Positions 24,651-33,700 of a stretch of DNA of 64,000 bases are shown here, piece after piece (position 1 is the stretch's first letter; every line of letters starts with the position of its first letter). The translations under genes were made by a program, and so were the position numbers. Location: positions 24,680 through 88,679 of the forward strand of contig CABULH010000016.1 in NCBI GenBank assembly GCA_902492455.1, read 5' to 3'. The stretch is from an uncultured Oscillospiraceae bacterium. GTDB taxonomy: Bacteria; Bacillota; Clostridia; Oscillospirales; Acutalibacteraceae. A model generated the notes under the pieces. That model did no database searches, was not told the origin of the DNA, and saw only the letters and a program-made list of their open reading frames with translations.

Positions 24651-25505
24651 ATGACTAAGAAAACCAAAAGAACCGCCGCGCTGCTTTCCGCTGCGGCAGT
24701 GTTGGCAGTAACCTTTGCTATCGCATCACAGCAGGAATTGACTTTAAAAATTTACACCATAAAAAGCAAAAAAATCACCCGGCCAGTGCGGCTGGTTCAT
24801 CTCAGCGATCTGCACAGCACCCGCTATGGCAAAAAACAAGCAGTATTAACGGCACTGCTGGCTGAACAACGGCCAGACGCAGTGGTGATGACCGGAGATA
24901 TGGCCGATGACCATATTCCTCACGATGGGATCCGGGAGCTGCTGGAACAGATCGGCAGCGTATATCCCTGCTACTATGTCGCCGGCAATCATGAATTTTG
25001 GTCCGGAGAAATAGAAGAAATTAAAAAAATGTTTCGCTCCTATAATGTGACGGTGTTGGAAGGAGAATCCCATATCGCAAACTTAAACGGACAGGATCTC
25101 TGCATCGGCGGCGTAGATGATCCCAGTCTCAGCCGGGATGACCGTCAGGGTGACCTCACCCGCTGGAGAAAACAGCTGGAGAACTGCGGGGACTCCCGGG
25201 ATGATTCTATATTTTCCCTTTTGCTGTCTCATCGTCCGGAACGAGTGGCGGACTATCAGCATTGCGGTTTTGATCTGATTCTCTGCGGCCATGCTCACGG
25301 CGGACAGGTGCGAATTCCTGGTTTGGTCAATGGTCTTTTCGCCCCGGATCAAGGACTCTTTCCCTCTTACGCCGGTGGTCTGTATCAGCTGGAAAACAAT
25401 GCGGTGATGATCGTCAGCCGAGGTCTGATGCGGGATTCTCTTCCCCGCATCTTCAATCCTCCGGAACTTGTAGTGATAAATCTGGAACCGGATACCGCCT
25501 TATAA
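24651..25505 (+). CDS. Membrane-anchored metallophosphoesterase (YkuE-like)
   Basis: The product has 284 residues after an AAAGGAGG ribosome site. An N-terminal signal anchor (about 8-28) is followed by all calcineurin-type metal ligands: SDLHSTR, TGDMADD, AGNHEFW, LLLSHRPE and CGHAHGGQV. The set and length fit the YkuE family, phosphoesterases on the outer face of the membrane. The natural substrate is not certain. It appears to be a single-gene unit; a cell-envelope lipid or nucleotide substrate is only a family-based inference. Confidence 0.88.
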   Translation: MTKKTKRTAALLSAAAVLAVTFAIASQQELTLKIYTIKSKKITRPVRLVHLSDLHSTRYGKKQAVLTALLAEQRPDAVVMTGDMADDHIPHDGIRELLEQIGSVYPCYYVAGNHEFWSGEIEEIKKMFRSYNVTVLEGESHIANLNGQDLCIGGVDDPSLSRDDRQGDLTRWRKQLENCGDSRDDSIFSLLLSHRPERVADYQHCGFDLILCGHAHGGQVRIPGLVNGLFAPDQGLFPSYAGGLYQLENNAVMIVSRGLMRDSLPRIFNPPELVVINLEPDTAL

Positions 25506-25686
25506 GCCGTCCAAAATATCCATTTTGTAAAACAGATTATATATTATCCTTTTTGGATACAACGATACTTCTTTTCTTCTCAAGATCCCCGTCATCTGCC
25601 GACAGAATCTGAAAATTTTCTGATGCATCCTGCAGACGTTTGTGCTATACTCAGGAAGTATGAGCAATCAGAAAGCAGGAGTCGAA

Positions 25687-26823
25687 ATGAAAGCCGGTAA
25701 ATTATGGGGTGGGCTTTTTAACTGGGTCCGTGGACAGGCGGTCTGTCTGATCGCGGCGGGATGCGCGGGTATCTCGTTATTCTTTGTGCCGCCGGATGGC
25801 CAAACCCTGAAATCTGTGGATTGGAGGGTACTGGGGCTGCTCTTCTGCCTGATGGCGGTAGTTGCCGGGCTGCAGGCCTGCGGCTTATTCGGCGCGTTGG
25901 CTCAGCGGTTATTGGCCGGCAGAAAGTCCCTGCGTCTGCTCACAGCAGCACTGGTGCTGCTGCCTTTCTTCTGTTCCATGCTGGTTACCAATGACGTTGC
26001 TTTGCTGGTGTTTGTTCCCTTTGCCATCATGGTATTATCCCAAATCGGCCGCAGTCATTATCTCATTCCCACGGTGGTGCTACAGACGCTTGCTGCCAAC
26101 TTAGGCAGTATGGTGACCCCAGTAGGCAATCCTCAAAACCTCTATCTCTATGCCCGGTACAGTATTGCGCCCATGGATTTTTTCGCCACCGTTCTTCCGC
26201 CGGCACTGCTGAGTCTCACCGGTTTACTGGCCGCCTGCAGTTTATGTATTCCCAATGAACATATTGAAGTGCGTTTTCTGGAACATGTCAGCATCTCAGA
26301 CAAGCGTCGTTTGCTGCTTTATTTAGCATTGTTTGTGTTATGCCTTCTAACGGTGTTTCATCTGCTGCCGGTAGCGGTTCTTACTATTCTGGTAACGCTG
26401 ATGCTTTTGTTGTTTAACCGGGAGCTGTTTCGCCGGGTAGATATTGGGCTGCTGTTCACCTTTTTCTTTTTCTTTATTTTTGCCGGCAATTTGGGCCGCA
26501 TCTCGGCGGTGCGGGAAGTGCTGACTTCCCTTACTGAGACCGGTTCCGGCCTTACCGCTGTTTTGACAAGTCAGTTCATCAGCAATGTACCGGCAGCGCT
26601 TCTTCTCTCGGAATTTACAGAAAACTGGCAGGGTCTCTTGACTGGTGTAAATATCGGGGGATTGGGCACCCCTATTGCCTCTCTTGCCAGTTTGATCTCT
26701 CTAAGGCTCTATCTCAAGGCGCCAGAGGCCCAGCCAAGAAAATATCTGCTGTGGTTTACCCTGGCAAATCTTTTTGGTCTGGCAATACTTCTTCTTTTTG
26801 CCGCGCTGTTGGGAATGCTTTAA
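25687..26823 (+). CDS. ArsB/CitMHS-type (SLC13-like) anion transporter
   Basis: The ATG after GCAGGAGTCGAA gives 378 residues; an in-frame ATG at 25642 has no ribosome site. About ten membrane segments are visible. Motifs typical of the ion-transporter superfamily occur in two inverted halves: TNDVALLVFVPF and GSMVTPVGNPQNLYLY in the first, SQFISNVPAALLL and GGLGTPIASLASLIS in the second. Members export arsenite or import citrate and other anions; the substrate cannot be read from the sequence. The gene stands alone and ends at a shared convergent terminator. Confidence 0.8.
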   Translation: MKAGKLWGGLFNWVRGQAVCLIAAGCAGISLFFVPPDGQTLKSVDWRVLGLLFCLMAVVAGLQACGLFGALAQRLLAGRKSLRLLTAALVLLPFFCSMLVTNDVALLVFVPFAIMVLSQIGRSHYLIPTVVLQTLAANLGSMVTPVGNPQNLYLYARYSIAPMDFFATVLPPALLSLTGLLAACSLCIPNEHIEVRFLEHVSISDKRRLLLYLALFVLCLLTVFHLLPVAVLTILVTLMLLLFNRELFRRVDIGLLFTFFFFFIFAGNLGRISAVREVLTSLTETGSGLTAVLTSQFISNVPAALLLSEFTENWQGLLTGVNIGGLGTPIASLASLISLRLYLKAPEAQPRKYLLWFTLANLFGLAILLLFAALLGML

Positions 26824-26871
26824 TTATCATCCTGCATTTGAAGAAATTGCTTATGAACAATACTTCCTTAT

Positions 26872-26909
26872 AAAAAAGAGGGAGGCCACGTTGGCCTCCC
26901 TCTTTTTTA
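26872..26909. terminator. Bidirectional terminator between the transporter gene and jag
   Basis: AAAAAAGAGGGAGGCCA pairs with TGGCCTCCCTCTTTTTT around a 3-base loop, with T/A runs on both sides, so it serves both converging genes. Confidence 0.9.
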
Positions 26910-27878
26910 TAAATCAATACGTCCGTACAGTGTAGCGGAACTTTCCTTTTCCGACTGCGTTTTGGAAGGCGGCGTAGCGCCGTCAGCCGTGGGCAGTGGA
27001 TTACTGCGGGGGATGAATTCTCTTACCTGACGAGGCGGCCGCTCAGGGGCCACATCCGGACGGCGTCCCCGTTCGGGCCGAGCCGGACGTTCACCACGCT
27101 CCGGTCGTTCGGACCGTTCTCCCTGTTCTCCCCTGAATTTTCCGCCCTGACCGCCGCGGCCTCCCCGACCGCCAGATTTGCCTCGGCCGCCGGAGGAACG
27201 ACTGGCTTTGTCTTTGTTGGGATTGTCATCGGATGGACCGATTACCACATGACGATTCGGTTCGCTGCCTACACTCCAGGAGGTCGCACCCTCAATGCTC
27301 TGCACCGTGGTGTGAATGATGCGTCTCTCATAAGGGTTCATAGGCTCCAAAGAGGTCCGCCTGCCGGTCTTGGAAGCCTGATTTCCAATGCGCCTCGCCA
27401 ATTCCTGCAAGGCTTCTTCTCGTTTTTCCCGGTAGTTCCCAACATCGATGGTCACACGATAATAGCTGTTGTCAACCCGGTTGGCTACCAAACCGGTCAA
27501 ATACTGCAAAGCATCCAGGGTTTCTCCCCTCCGGCCGATGATAGAACCGAATTCGTCTCCGGAAAGGGATAGCTGGCAGCCCTTCTCCTCTTCCTTAATT
27601 TCGATATCCACCTTCTCAAAACCCATAGCGAAGAGAATATCTTTGAGATAAGCGGCTGCAGTGGTCGCGGCAGTTTCCTCCACATAACCCCGAACCCGGG
27701 CGGGACAGCCGCCGAACAGGCCGAAGGTCTTTTTTTGCGGCTGCTGCAGGATTTCCACCTGCATCCGCTCGACGGGAACGCCCAGTTCCAGCGCTGCCGC
27801 CTGAGTGGCTTCCTCTATGGTCGCCGCCTCTTTGATGGCTTCTTTCAGCACGTTTTCCAGTCCTTTCCACTCTGTCAT
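26907..27878 (-). CDS. jag: Jag/KhpB RNA-binding protein
   Basis: The product has 323 residues. The Jag N-domain (about 12-60, QQPQKKTFGLFG) is followed by a KH domain (GSIIGRRGETLDALQYL) and an R3H domain (NPYERRIIHTTVQSIEG). Jag/KhpB (EloR) binds RNA and in Gram-positive bacteria affects cell elongation and division. Unlike most homologues it has a C-terminal extension of about 100 residues rich in Gly, Arg, Pro and Glu (RGKSGGRGGRGGQGG), probably disordered and possibly also RNA-binding. It follows yidC, the usual partner. Confidence 0.93.
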   Translation of the reverse strand: MTEWKGLENVLKEAIKEAATIEEATQAAALELGVPVERMQVEILQQPQKKTFGLFGGCPARVRGYVEETAATTAAAYLKDILFAMGFEKVDIEIKEEEKGCQLSLSGDEFGSIIGRRGETLDALQYLTGLVANRVDNSYYRVTIDVGNYREKREEALQELARRIGNQASKTGRRTSLEPMNPYERRIIHTTVQSIEGATSWSVGSEPNRHVVIGPSDDNPNKDKASRSSGGRGKSGGRGGRGGQGGKFRGEQGERSERPERGERPARPERGRRPDVAPERPPRQVREFIPRSNPLPTADGATPPSKTQSEKESSATLYGRIDL

Positions 27879-27950
27879 GTCGGTTTTATGACAGCCTGCT
27901 TTCCCTACATTCTCTTCCGTCAGACAGAAAAGCAGGCGGCAATCCGTCTT

Positions 27951-29234
27951 TTATTGCTGATTATCTGTATCCGATATTTCTGCCGCTGTTGCGTCCACAT
28001 TCTCCTCATCGGCAACCGGTTCTGTCTCCTGCCGCAGATCTGATTCCTTATCATCCTCCGGCTGGTCATCCTGTCCGCTCTGACCCTCCCGGCGTTTGAT
28101 CTTATTGGGGTTTTTGGACGCGGCCACCGGCTTCTTTCTCGCGGCGATGGCATCCAACCGCGCCTGCTCCGCCGCTGCGGCCGCCTCTTTTTCCGCCCGT
28201 ACCCGTTCCTCTTCTTCCTTTTTCCGGGCTTCCGCCAGCCGCTTTTTATCCTCAGCCTTCTTTCGGCGCCGCTCTTCATACTCCGCTTCCGCCTGTGCAC
28301 GGATTTTTGCCGGATTATAAATATGATTAAGAATAATCGTCTGGATCACAGCAATAATGTTGGAACATATCCAGTATACGCCGACACCGCCGGGCACCGT
28401 AAAGGTGATGAACAAAGAGAAAGCGGGCATCATCACCAGCATCATGGTGTTCGAGCAGCCTTGGCCAGGCTGATTGGCGCCCATGGACATTTTGGTGAAA
28501 TGCATGGAGATCACGCTGGAAGCCAAAGCGGTCAGACCGGAAATCAAAGGAATGAGCCATAGGATATTGATACCCTTGAAACCGCCGTCAAAGGGATTAT
28601 CCAGCAGCGTTCTGCCAAAGAAATCAAACTGACCGCGCAGCTTGATCATTTCATCATAATACTTCTGAGATTCACCGGGAGCCACCTTTTCGATGTTTGC
28701 CAACACATCGGTTTTGTAGGCCTCCAGATTCTTCATCATCCGCAGTTCTTTATAATAGCCGACAAAATCATTTCGGGGGAGTTTACCTGCATTTTTATCC
28801 TCAGTCTTTCCATCCTCCAGCAGCGGGTTCTGCATGGCGTCCACCGAAGCGTTGATCACCGTATCCGGCATATGCGCCAGATTCTTCAAAGGTGTGTAGA
28901 TCACCGAGATAATACCGAAAAGAATGATCATCTGCACCACCATCGGCAAACAGCCGCCGGTCATGCTGACGCCCTCTTTTTCGTACAGTTCCTGCTGTTT
29001 CATTGCCATTTTCTGGCGGTCCTGGGCGTACTTCTTCTGTATACGCTCCAGCCGGGGAGCCAATTTTGCCCGATCCGCCTGGCTTTTCTGGGACTTCAGT
29101 GACAGGGGGAAGGTGGCCGCACGCACCACAAAGGTGAAAAGAAAAATCGCCACGAAATAATTGGGTATGAGACTATAAATAAACGACAGCACATATCCCA
29201 ACGGTATGCCGACTATATCAAAAATAGCTCCCAA
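27951..29234 (-). CDS. yidC: YidC/Oxa1 membrane-protein insertase
   Basis: A TTG start after GGGGGACG gives 427 residues. The insertase domain has its conserved groove Arg in FVVRAATFPLSL and the C-terminal spans (LFITFTVPGGVGVYW). It lacks the lipoprotein Cys of B. subtilis SpoIIIJ. A loop of about 90 residues between spans 2 and 3 is larger than in Bacillus. The last 110 residues are highly charged (AEYEERRRKKAEDKKRLAEARKKEEEERV, then an acidic tail), a ribosome-contacting type of tail. It inserts membrane proteins alone or with Sec. Confidence 0.93.
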   Translation of the reverse strand: MGAIFDIVGIPLGYVLSFIYSLIPNYFVAIFLFTFVVRAATFPLSLKSQKSQADRAKLAPRLERIQKKYAQDRQKMAMKQQELYEKEGVSMTGGCLPMVVQMIILFGIISVIYTPLKNLAHMPDTVINASVDAMQNPLLEDGKTEDKNAGKLPRNDFVGYYKELRMMKNLEAYKTDVLANIEKVAPGESQKYYDEMIKLRGQFDFFGRTLLDNPFDGGFKGINILWLIPLISGLTALASSVISMHFTKMSMGANQPGQGCSNTMMLVMMPAFSLFITFTVPGGVGVYWICSNIIAVIQTIILNHIYNPAKIRAQAEAEYEERRRKKAEDKKRLAEARKKEEEERVRAEKEAAAAAEQARLDAIAARKKPVAASKNPNKIKRREGQSGQDDQPEDDKESDLRQETEPVADEENVDATAAEISDTDNQQ

Positions 29235-29251
29235 CAGGAACGTCCCCCTAT

Positions 29252-29542
29252 CTAATGGTCAGTAAAATCGGTGGTTTGTGAGGAATCTTCTTTTTCTCGT
29301 CTTTGCCGGTTCTTTCTTTGCCGCGGCTTTTTTTCGGGCACCGGATCATAGCCGTGCCCGCCCCAAGGATTGCAACGTAAAATACGCCATACCGCGAGGC
29401 CGGTCCCCCGAATGGCCCCGAACCGCTGGATCGCCTCAATGGCGTAAGCCGAGCAGGTCGGTGTAAATCGGCAGGAGGGCGGCGAGTGCGCGGAAATGGC
29501 ACGCTGATACAGCCGAATCAGCCAAATCAGCAGCTTTTTCAT
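29252..29542 (-). CDS. yidD: YidD membrane-insertion efficiency factor
   Basis: The product has 96 residues. The family signature is complete: LIRLYQRAISAHSPPSCRFTPTCSAYAIEAIQRFG, then RILRCNPWGGHGYDPVP. The basic C-terminal tail is longer than in E. coli. YidD assists YidC-dependent insertion at the membrane. It overlaps the rnpA stop codon by four bases and is followed by yidC after 17 bases, so rpmH-rnpA-yidD-yidC-jag is one unit. Confidence 0.95.
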   Translation of the reverse strand: MKKLLIWLIRLYQRAISAHSPPSCRFTPTCSAYAIEAIQRFGAIRGTGLAVWRILRCNPWGGHGYDPVPEKKPRQRKNRQRREKEDSSQTTDFTDH

Positions 29543-29874
29543 CTTGGTAGCACTCCAGCGGCCTTCAGCTGCGCTTCCATGATCCGCCGAAGCTCAGTAC
29601 TCTTGCAGGCGGCGGTCCTACCCCGGGCGACAAACACAAAGTCCCATCCCCCGTGAATGTGGGGCAGAAGTTCCCGATATGCGGCGCGGATCACTCGGCG
29701 GCATCGGCTGCGAACAACCGCATTACCCACCTTTTTACCTGTGGTGATGCCCGCCCGGGGCTTGCCAATGCGGTTTTTACGTACATAGGTCACCAGCAAG
29801 GGATGAACCTGGGATTTCCCGCGATAATACAGCGTTCGGAAATCCTTATTCGTGTTGAGCACGGCAAATTTCAT
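29539..29874 (-). CDS. rnpA: Ribonuclease P protein component
   Basis: The product has 111 residues. The conserved RNA-binding stretch is present as KKVGNAVVRSRCRRVIRAAYRE, where the usual RNR motif reads RSR. FVFVARGRTA follows at the expected position. The protein binds RNase P RNA and helps mature tRNA 5' ends. The gene lies 81 bases after rpmH in the standard order. Confidence 0.95.
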   Translation of the reverse strand: MKFAVLNTNKDFRTLYYRGKSQVHPLLVTYVRKNRIGKPRAGITTGKKVGNAVVRSRCRRVIRAAYRELLPHIHGGWDFVFVARGRTAACKSTELRRIMEAQLKAAGVLPR

Positions 29875-29955
29875 CCCTGCATCCCATCCTGTTCCCCGCG
29901 TCCCTGTCCGCCTATGGTCTGCCTACAAAAAAGAGCCACACGATGGTGGCCCCTT

Positions 29956-30090
29956 TTAATAGGTAAGACGTTTTCTACCCTTTGCTCTTCTGCGAGCCAG
30001 CACCTTGCGGCCGTTGGCAGTAGCCATTCTCTTGCGGAAACCATGTTCCATTTTACGATGCCGTTTCTTCGGCTGATACGTGCGAAGCAT
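29956..30090 (-). CDS. rpmH: 50S ribosomal protein L34
   Basis: A 44-residue gene: it begins MLRTYQPKKRHRKMEHGFRK and ends in RRRAKGRKRLTY, a near-consensus L34. A ribosome site (GGGGGATG) precedes the ATG. It is the first gene of the leftward operon from the origin. Confidence 0.97.
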   Translation of the reverse strand: MLRTYQPKKRHRKMEHGFRKRMATANGRKVLARRRAKGRKRLTY

Positions 30091-30142
30091 CCGTCATCCC
30101 CCTTTCGGACAACCATTAAAGGCCGAGGCCTTGCGAGGTTAT

Positions 30143-30172
30143 ATTATATAACAGATCTTCTTAAAAAGTCAA
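30143..30172 (-). promoter_or_regulatory. rpmH operon promoter
   Basis: On the minus strand TTGACT (30172-30167) is 18 bases from TATAAT (30148-30143), about 50 bases before the rpmH ATG. Confidence 0.85.
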
Positions 30173-30523
30173 TATAAAAAAGCATAGGCAAAGGCTTTTA
30201 CCGGTAAATAATTTTTTAGGCTTGTGGATGTACTAATAAAAACCACAACATATAGCGGTTTTATTTATTTCTTTCTCTGTGACAAATTTTTTTGACAAAC
30301 TGCTTTTTTACCTATCACATGCCCATAAAGGGCCTTAAACGGCCGATTTTCGCTTTTTTCCTTATTCTTAAGGTTTTTCCTTTTTTTGATTTTCTCAAGC
30401 CAACAGCGTTGAAAAAGCGGAAGGAGTATGCTACAATTAAACGTAAGCCTTTATAAGGGGTTCTGTCGCCCTGCAAAATAATCTTTCGGCGGCTGCAAGC
30501 ATAAGGTAAGGAGTTTTTGCTTC
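30173..30523. other. rpmH-dnaA intergenic region, possible origin component
   Basis: An AT-rich divergent spacer without genes. Only weak DnaA-box-like sites are visible (TGTGGATGT at 30233-30241 and CTGTGACAAA near 30278). The dnaA promoter lies at its right side. B. subtilis-type origins use both this gap and the dnaA-dnaN gap, so it may be part of a bipartite origin, but box density here is low. Confidence 0.5.
30409..30437 (+). promoter_or_regulatory. dnaA promoter
   Basis: TTGAAA (30409-30414), a 17-base spacer and TACAAT (30432-30437), 87 bases before the dnaA ATG. The GGAGTTTTTGCTTC ribosome site follows at the usual distance. Confidence 0.85.
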
Positions 30524-31855
30524 ATGGAAACCATCAAGGAAGTCTGGTCCGGCATCTTGGAATATCTGCACAATCAGGATGATATCAGCGAGGTGGCTTA
30601 TAATGTATGGATCACCTGCATTGAGCCGTTATCCATTGAAGATGGCGAGGTGGTGGTTTATGTCCACACAGACTTCCAGAAGAAGATTGTCACTGAACAT
30701 TATGCGGCTAAATTCCGTGAAGCTTTTGAAAAGGTGATGGGCATTCCCCTGGGTCTGCGCATCCGGTCCGGCGAAGAGGACCGGGACTCCAGACCCGCCC
30801 CGGCAGCAGACGACGGCAACTTATTCGCCGGCAGATCATCGGATCAGGAATACACATTTGAAAATTTTATCGTGGGTTCCTCCAACAAATTTGCCCATGC
30901 CGCTTCCCAGGCGGTGGCCAGCAAACCGGCCGGTTATTATAATCCTTTATTTATATACGGAGGATCCGGGCTGGGAAAAACCCATCTGCTCTACGCCATC
31001 TGTAATGAGATTCAAAAAAATACCCCTGATGTCAGGATCATTTATACCAAAGGAGAATATATCACCAACGAGCTGATCGAAGCCATTCAAAAAGGTCAGA
31101 CGGCGGAATTCCGTTCCAAATATCGCCAAGTGGATGTGCTGCTGGTGGATGATATTCAGTTCATCTCCGGCAAAGTCAGCACCCAGGAGGAATTCTTTCA
31201 CACCTTTGACGCGCTGCATCAGGCGAACAAACAGATTGTGCTGACCTCCGACCGGCCGCCTCGGGAAATCGCCACGCTGGAGGAAAGGCTGCGCACCCGT
31301 TTTGAAATGGGGCTATTAGCGGATATTCAGCCCCCGGATCTGGAAACCCGGATCGCCATCATCAAACGGAAGGCACAGCTGCTGGATCTGCATATCAGCG
31401 ACGATATCTGTGAATATATTGCCAATCAGCTGAAAAGCAACGTCCGTCAGCTGGAAGGCGCTGTCAAGCGTATGCGGGCACAATATCTGCTGGCAGGCGA
31501 TCAGCCGTCCCTGCTTACTGCACAGAACGCCATCCGCGATATCCGCAACGACAGCCAGCCGGTGCCCATCACGGTGGAGAGAATCATTACTGAAGTAGCC
31601 CGTACCATGAACGTGACTCCGGAAGATATTCGCTCCACGAAAAGATCCTCTCCCATTTCCCAAGCCCGTCAGGTGGCGGCTTATGTCGTTCGCAGCATCA
31701 CCGGCCTGCCCATGAAATCCATTGGAGAAGAATTCGGTACCCGTGACCATTCCACCATCGTTTATGCGATACAAAAGGTGGAGGCACGGATGCAGAAGGA
31801 TCCCTCTTTTAAGGGCATGGTAAACGATATTATCAAAAACATCAGTGAAAAATAG
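30524..31855 (+). CDS. dnaA: Chromosomal replication initiator DnaA
   Basis: The product has 443 residues. The four DnaA domains are visible: N-terminal helicase-loading domain (1-85), short acidic linker, AAA+ core with Walker A GGSGLGKTH and Walker B VLLVDDIQF, and the C-terminal duplex-binding domain with the signature GTRDHSTIVYA. It melts the origin and recruits DnaI/DnaD-type loaders, both of which are encoded in this window. The gene is likely autoregulated through boxes near its promoter. Confidence 0.98.
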   Translation: METIKEVWSGILEYLHNQDDISEVAYNVWITCIEPLSIEDGEVVVYVHTDFQKKIVTEHYAAKFREAFEKVMGIPLGLRIRSGEEDRDSRPAPAADDGNLFAGRSSDQEYTFENFIVGSSNKFAHAASQAVASKPAGYYNPLFIYGGSGLGKTHLLYAICNEIQKNTPDVRIIYTKGEYITNELIEAIQKGQTAEFRSKYRQVDVLLVDDIQFISGKVSTQEEFFHTFDALHQANKQIVLTSDRPPREIATLEERLRTRFEMGLLADIQPPDLETRIAIIKRKAQLLDLHISDDICEYIANQLKSNVRQLEGAVKRMRAQYLLAGDQPSLLTAQNAIRDIRNDSQPVPITVERIITEVARTMNVTPEDIRSTKRSSPISQARQVAAYVVRSITGLPMKSIGEEFGTRDHSTIVYAIQKVEARMQKDPSFKGMVNDIIKNISEK

Positions 31856-32329
31856 ACCCTTTCCCCGCTGTTTTTCATCTGTGGAAAAAACGGACACTTG
31901 TTTTTTTCAATAATGATTTCACCGCTTTCCCCTGTCTTTTCACCGTCTTTTCTTCCACAAGACACCGTCTTTCAACTGGAAACGGGGGAAAGTTCGCTTC
32001 AGCCGAAAACAGAAATTCCACCAGTCTTTTCACATTCCACAAACAGAAATACACCAGTCGGTGAACACAAAAACACGGTTTCCACTTTTTCCGTTTTTTC
32101 TCGACAGCGTTTTCCGCGGACAGCTTGTCCGCTTTTCAGCCTGGAACAAGGGTTTGTGAATCCTTTCCACCATTTCCACAGCCCCTACTATAGACGACTG
32201 AAATAAAGAAATTCATTTCTCTTTAAGACATGGGAAATGGACAATCCCCTTCCAAATTAAGCATATGCAGTGTTGAAATGAAATAGAACCGGGTTTTTAA
32301 AAAAGAAAACCGGAAAGGAAGACAGACAT
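31856..32329. other. Probable oriC (dnaA-dnaN intergenic region)
   Basis: This 474-base gap has no gene and a strongly pyrimidine-skewed plus strand. DnaA-box-like sites are TTTTCCACA (minus strand, 31888-31880, full match to TTWTNCACA), TCTTCCACA (31951-31959) and ATTTCCACA (32172-32180), the last two with one mismatch, plus a weaker CATTCCACA (32033-32041). Repeated CNGTCTTTTC units lie among them (31934-32030). Position between dnaA and dnaN is the usual origin site in Firmicutes. Confidence 0.75.
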
Positions 32330-33430
32330 ATGAATATAGTTTGTGACAGAGCAGCTCTGTTGGAAGCTGTGGGAAATGTACAGCGAGCGGTATCCGGTAA
32401 ATCCACACTGCCGGCGCTGGAGGGAATCCTGCTGCGGGCGACAGGTTCTTCTCTCTTTCTGGCGGGCTATGATCTGGATCTGGGCATCACCACCACCATT
32501 GAGGCGGCGGTGAAGGAGCCGGGAGAGATTGTGCTGACGGCCAAATTGTTTGGAGAAATTGTGCGTAAATTGCCGGGCGAACAGGTGACATTAATCACCG
32601 ACGATAAATTCAATACCCAGATTCGCAGCGGTATCACGGAGTTTTCGATTATGGGCATTGCCGCAGCGGAATATCCGGAATTGCCTTCGGTCAGCGACGG
32701 CGTTGGCTTTACGCTTCCCCAAAATACCCTTAAAAGCATGATTCGGCAAACACTGTTCGCCGTGGCGCAAACCGATGCCCGGCCGGTACACACCGGTTCT
32801 CTTTTTGAAATAGAAGCGGACAGCCTGCGGGTGGTTTCGGTGGACGGCTCCCGCTTGGCGATGCGCTGTGAGGAAATTCACAGTACCGAGACCAGTCAGT
32901 TTGTGGTGCCGGGAAAAACCCTGAGCGAGGTTCTCAAGCTGCTGAAGGATGAGGAGACGCCGCTGTCTCTGGCGGTGGGGCGCCGGCATATCGTGATGGA
33001 GATCGACGGCTACGCGGTAATCAGCCGGCTGCTGGACGGAGAATTTCTTCCTTATCGCAAAGCGATTCCCCAGCAGGCGACCACCACCATACGGGTGAAA
33101 ACCCGGGAACTGATGGATGCGGTGGAACGAGCCTCCCTGGTAATTAACGACCGGCTGAAATCTCCTCTGATCTGTGATTTCCGGGATAATCATATCAATC
33201 TTTCCTGTACCACGCCTTTGGGCAGCGCCAACGACCGTATCGATGTGCAGATCGATGGACAGGAGGAAGAGATGGGATTCAACAGCCGCTTCCTGCTGGA
33301 CGCTTTGAAAAACACGGAGACAGATGAGGTGCGCATTGAGCTCAACGGCGCGCTGTCCCCCATGAAGGTGTTGCCGGCTGTGGGAGAGAACTTTCTGTTT
33401 TTGGTGCTGCCGGTGAGGCTGAAAAAATGA
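32330..33430 (+). CDS. dnaN: DNA polymerase III beta sliding clamp
   Basis: The product has 366 residues, normal for the family. Three clamp domains are recognisable (LEAVGNVQRAVSGKSTLPALEGILL at the start, FAVAQTDARPVHTGSLFEIE in the second, and the end LSPMKVLPAVGENFLFLVLPVRLK in the third). The ring tethers polymerase to DNA and also recruits MutS, Hda-like factors and ligase. Its TGA overlaps the next start codon (ATGA), so the S4-domain gene is translationally coupled. Confidence 0.97.
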   Translation: MNIVCDRAALLEAVGNVQRAVSGKSTLPALEGILLRATGSSLFLAGYDLDLGITTTIEAAVKEPGEIVLTAKLFGEIVRKLPGEQVTLITDDKFNTQIRSGITEFSIMGIAAAEYPELPSVSDGVGFTLPQNTLKSMIRQTLFAVAQTDARPVHTGSLFEIEADSLRVVSVDGSRLAMRCEEIHSTETSQFVVPGKTLSEVLKLLKDEETPLSLAVGRRHIVMEIDGYAVISRLLDGEFLPYRKAIPQQATTTIRVKTRELMDAVERASLVINDRLKSPLICDFRDNHINLSCTTPLGSANDRIDVQIDGQEEEMGFNSRFLLDALKNTETDEVRIELNGALSPMKVLPAVGENFLFLVLPVRLKK

Positions 33431-33651
33431 TGGAACAACAAATACTAATACACACGGAATTTATCCGGCTGGATGCTCTGCTGAAACTGGCGGGACTGGC
33501 GGATACCGGCGGCGGCGCCAAACAGATGGTGCAGGCCGGTGAAATTCTGGTAAACGGAGAAATATGTACCCAGAGGGGACGCAAACTGCGGCCCGGCGAC
33601 CGTATCTGCCATAAGGCCGGCGGAAAAGCCGTTGTGGTGGAGGGTGAATAA
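33427..33651 (+). CDS. yaaA: S4-domain protein YaaA
   Basis: The product has 74 residues. The S4 RNA-binding motif spans residues 11-60 (FIRLDALLKLAGLADTGGGAKQMVQAGEILVNGE, then RGRKLRPGD). The gene between dnaN and recF is conserved in Firmicutes and is thought to bind ribosomal or other RNA; its exact role is unclear. It overlaps dnaN by four bases. Confidence 0.93.
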   Translation: MMEQQILIHTEFIRLDALLKLAGLADTGGGAKQMVQAGEILVNGEICTQRGRKLRPGDRICHKAGGKAVVVEGE

Positions 33652-33700
33652 AACCGCCTGGTAAAGGCATGGACAGCGGATCGGAAAGGCGGGATAAGGC

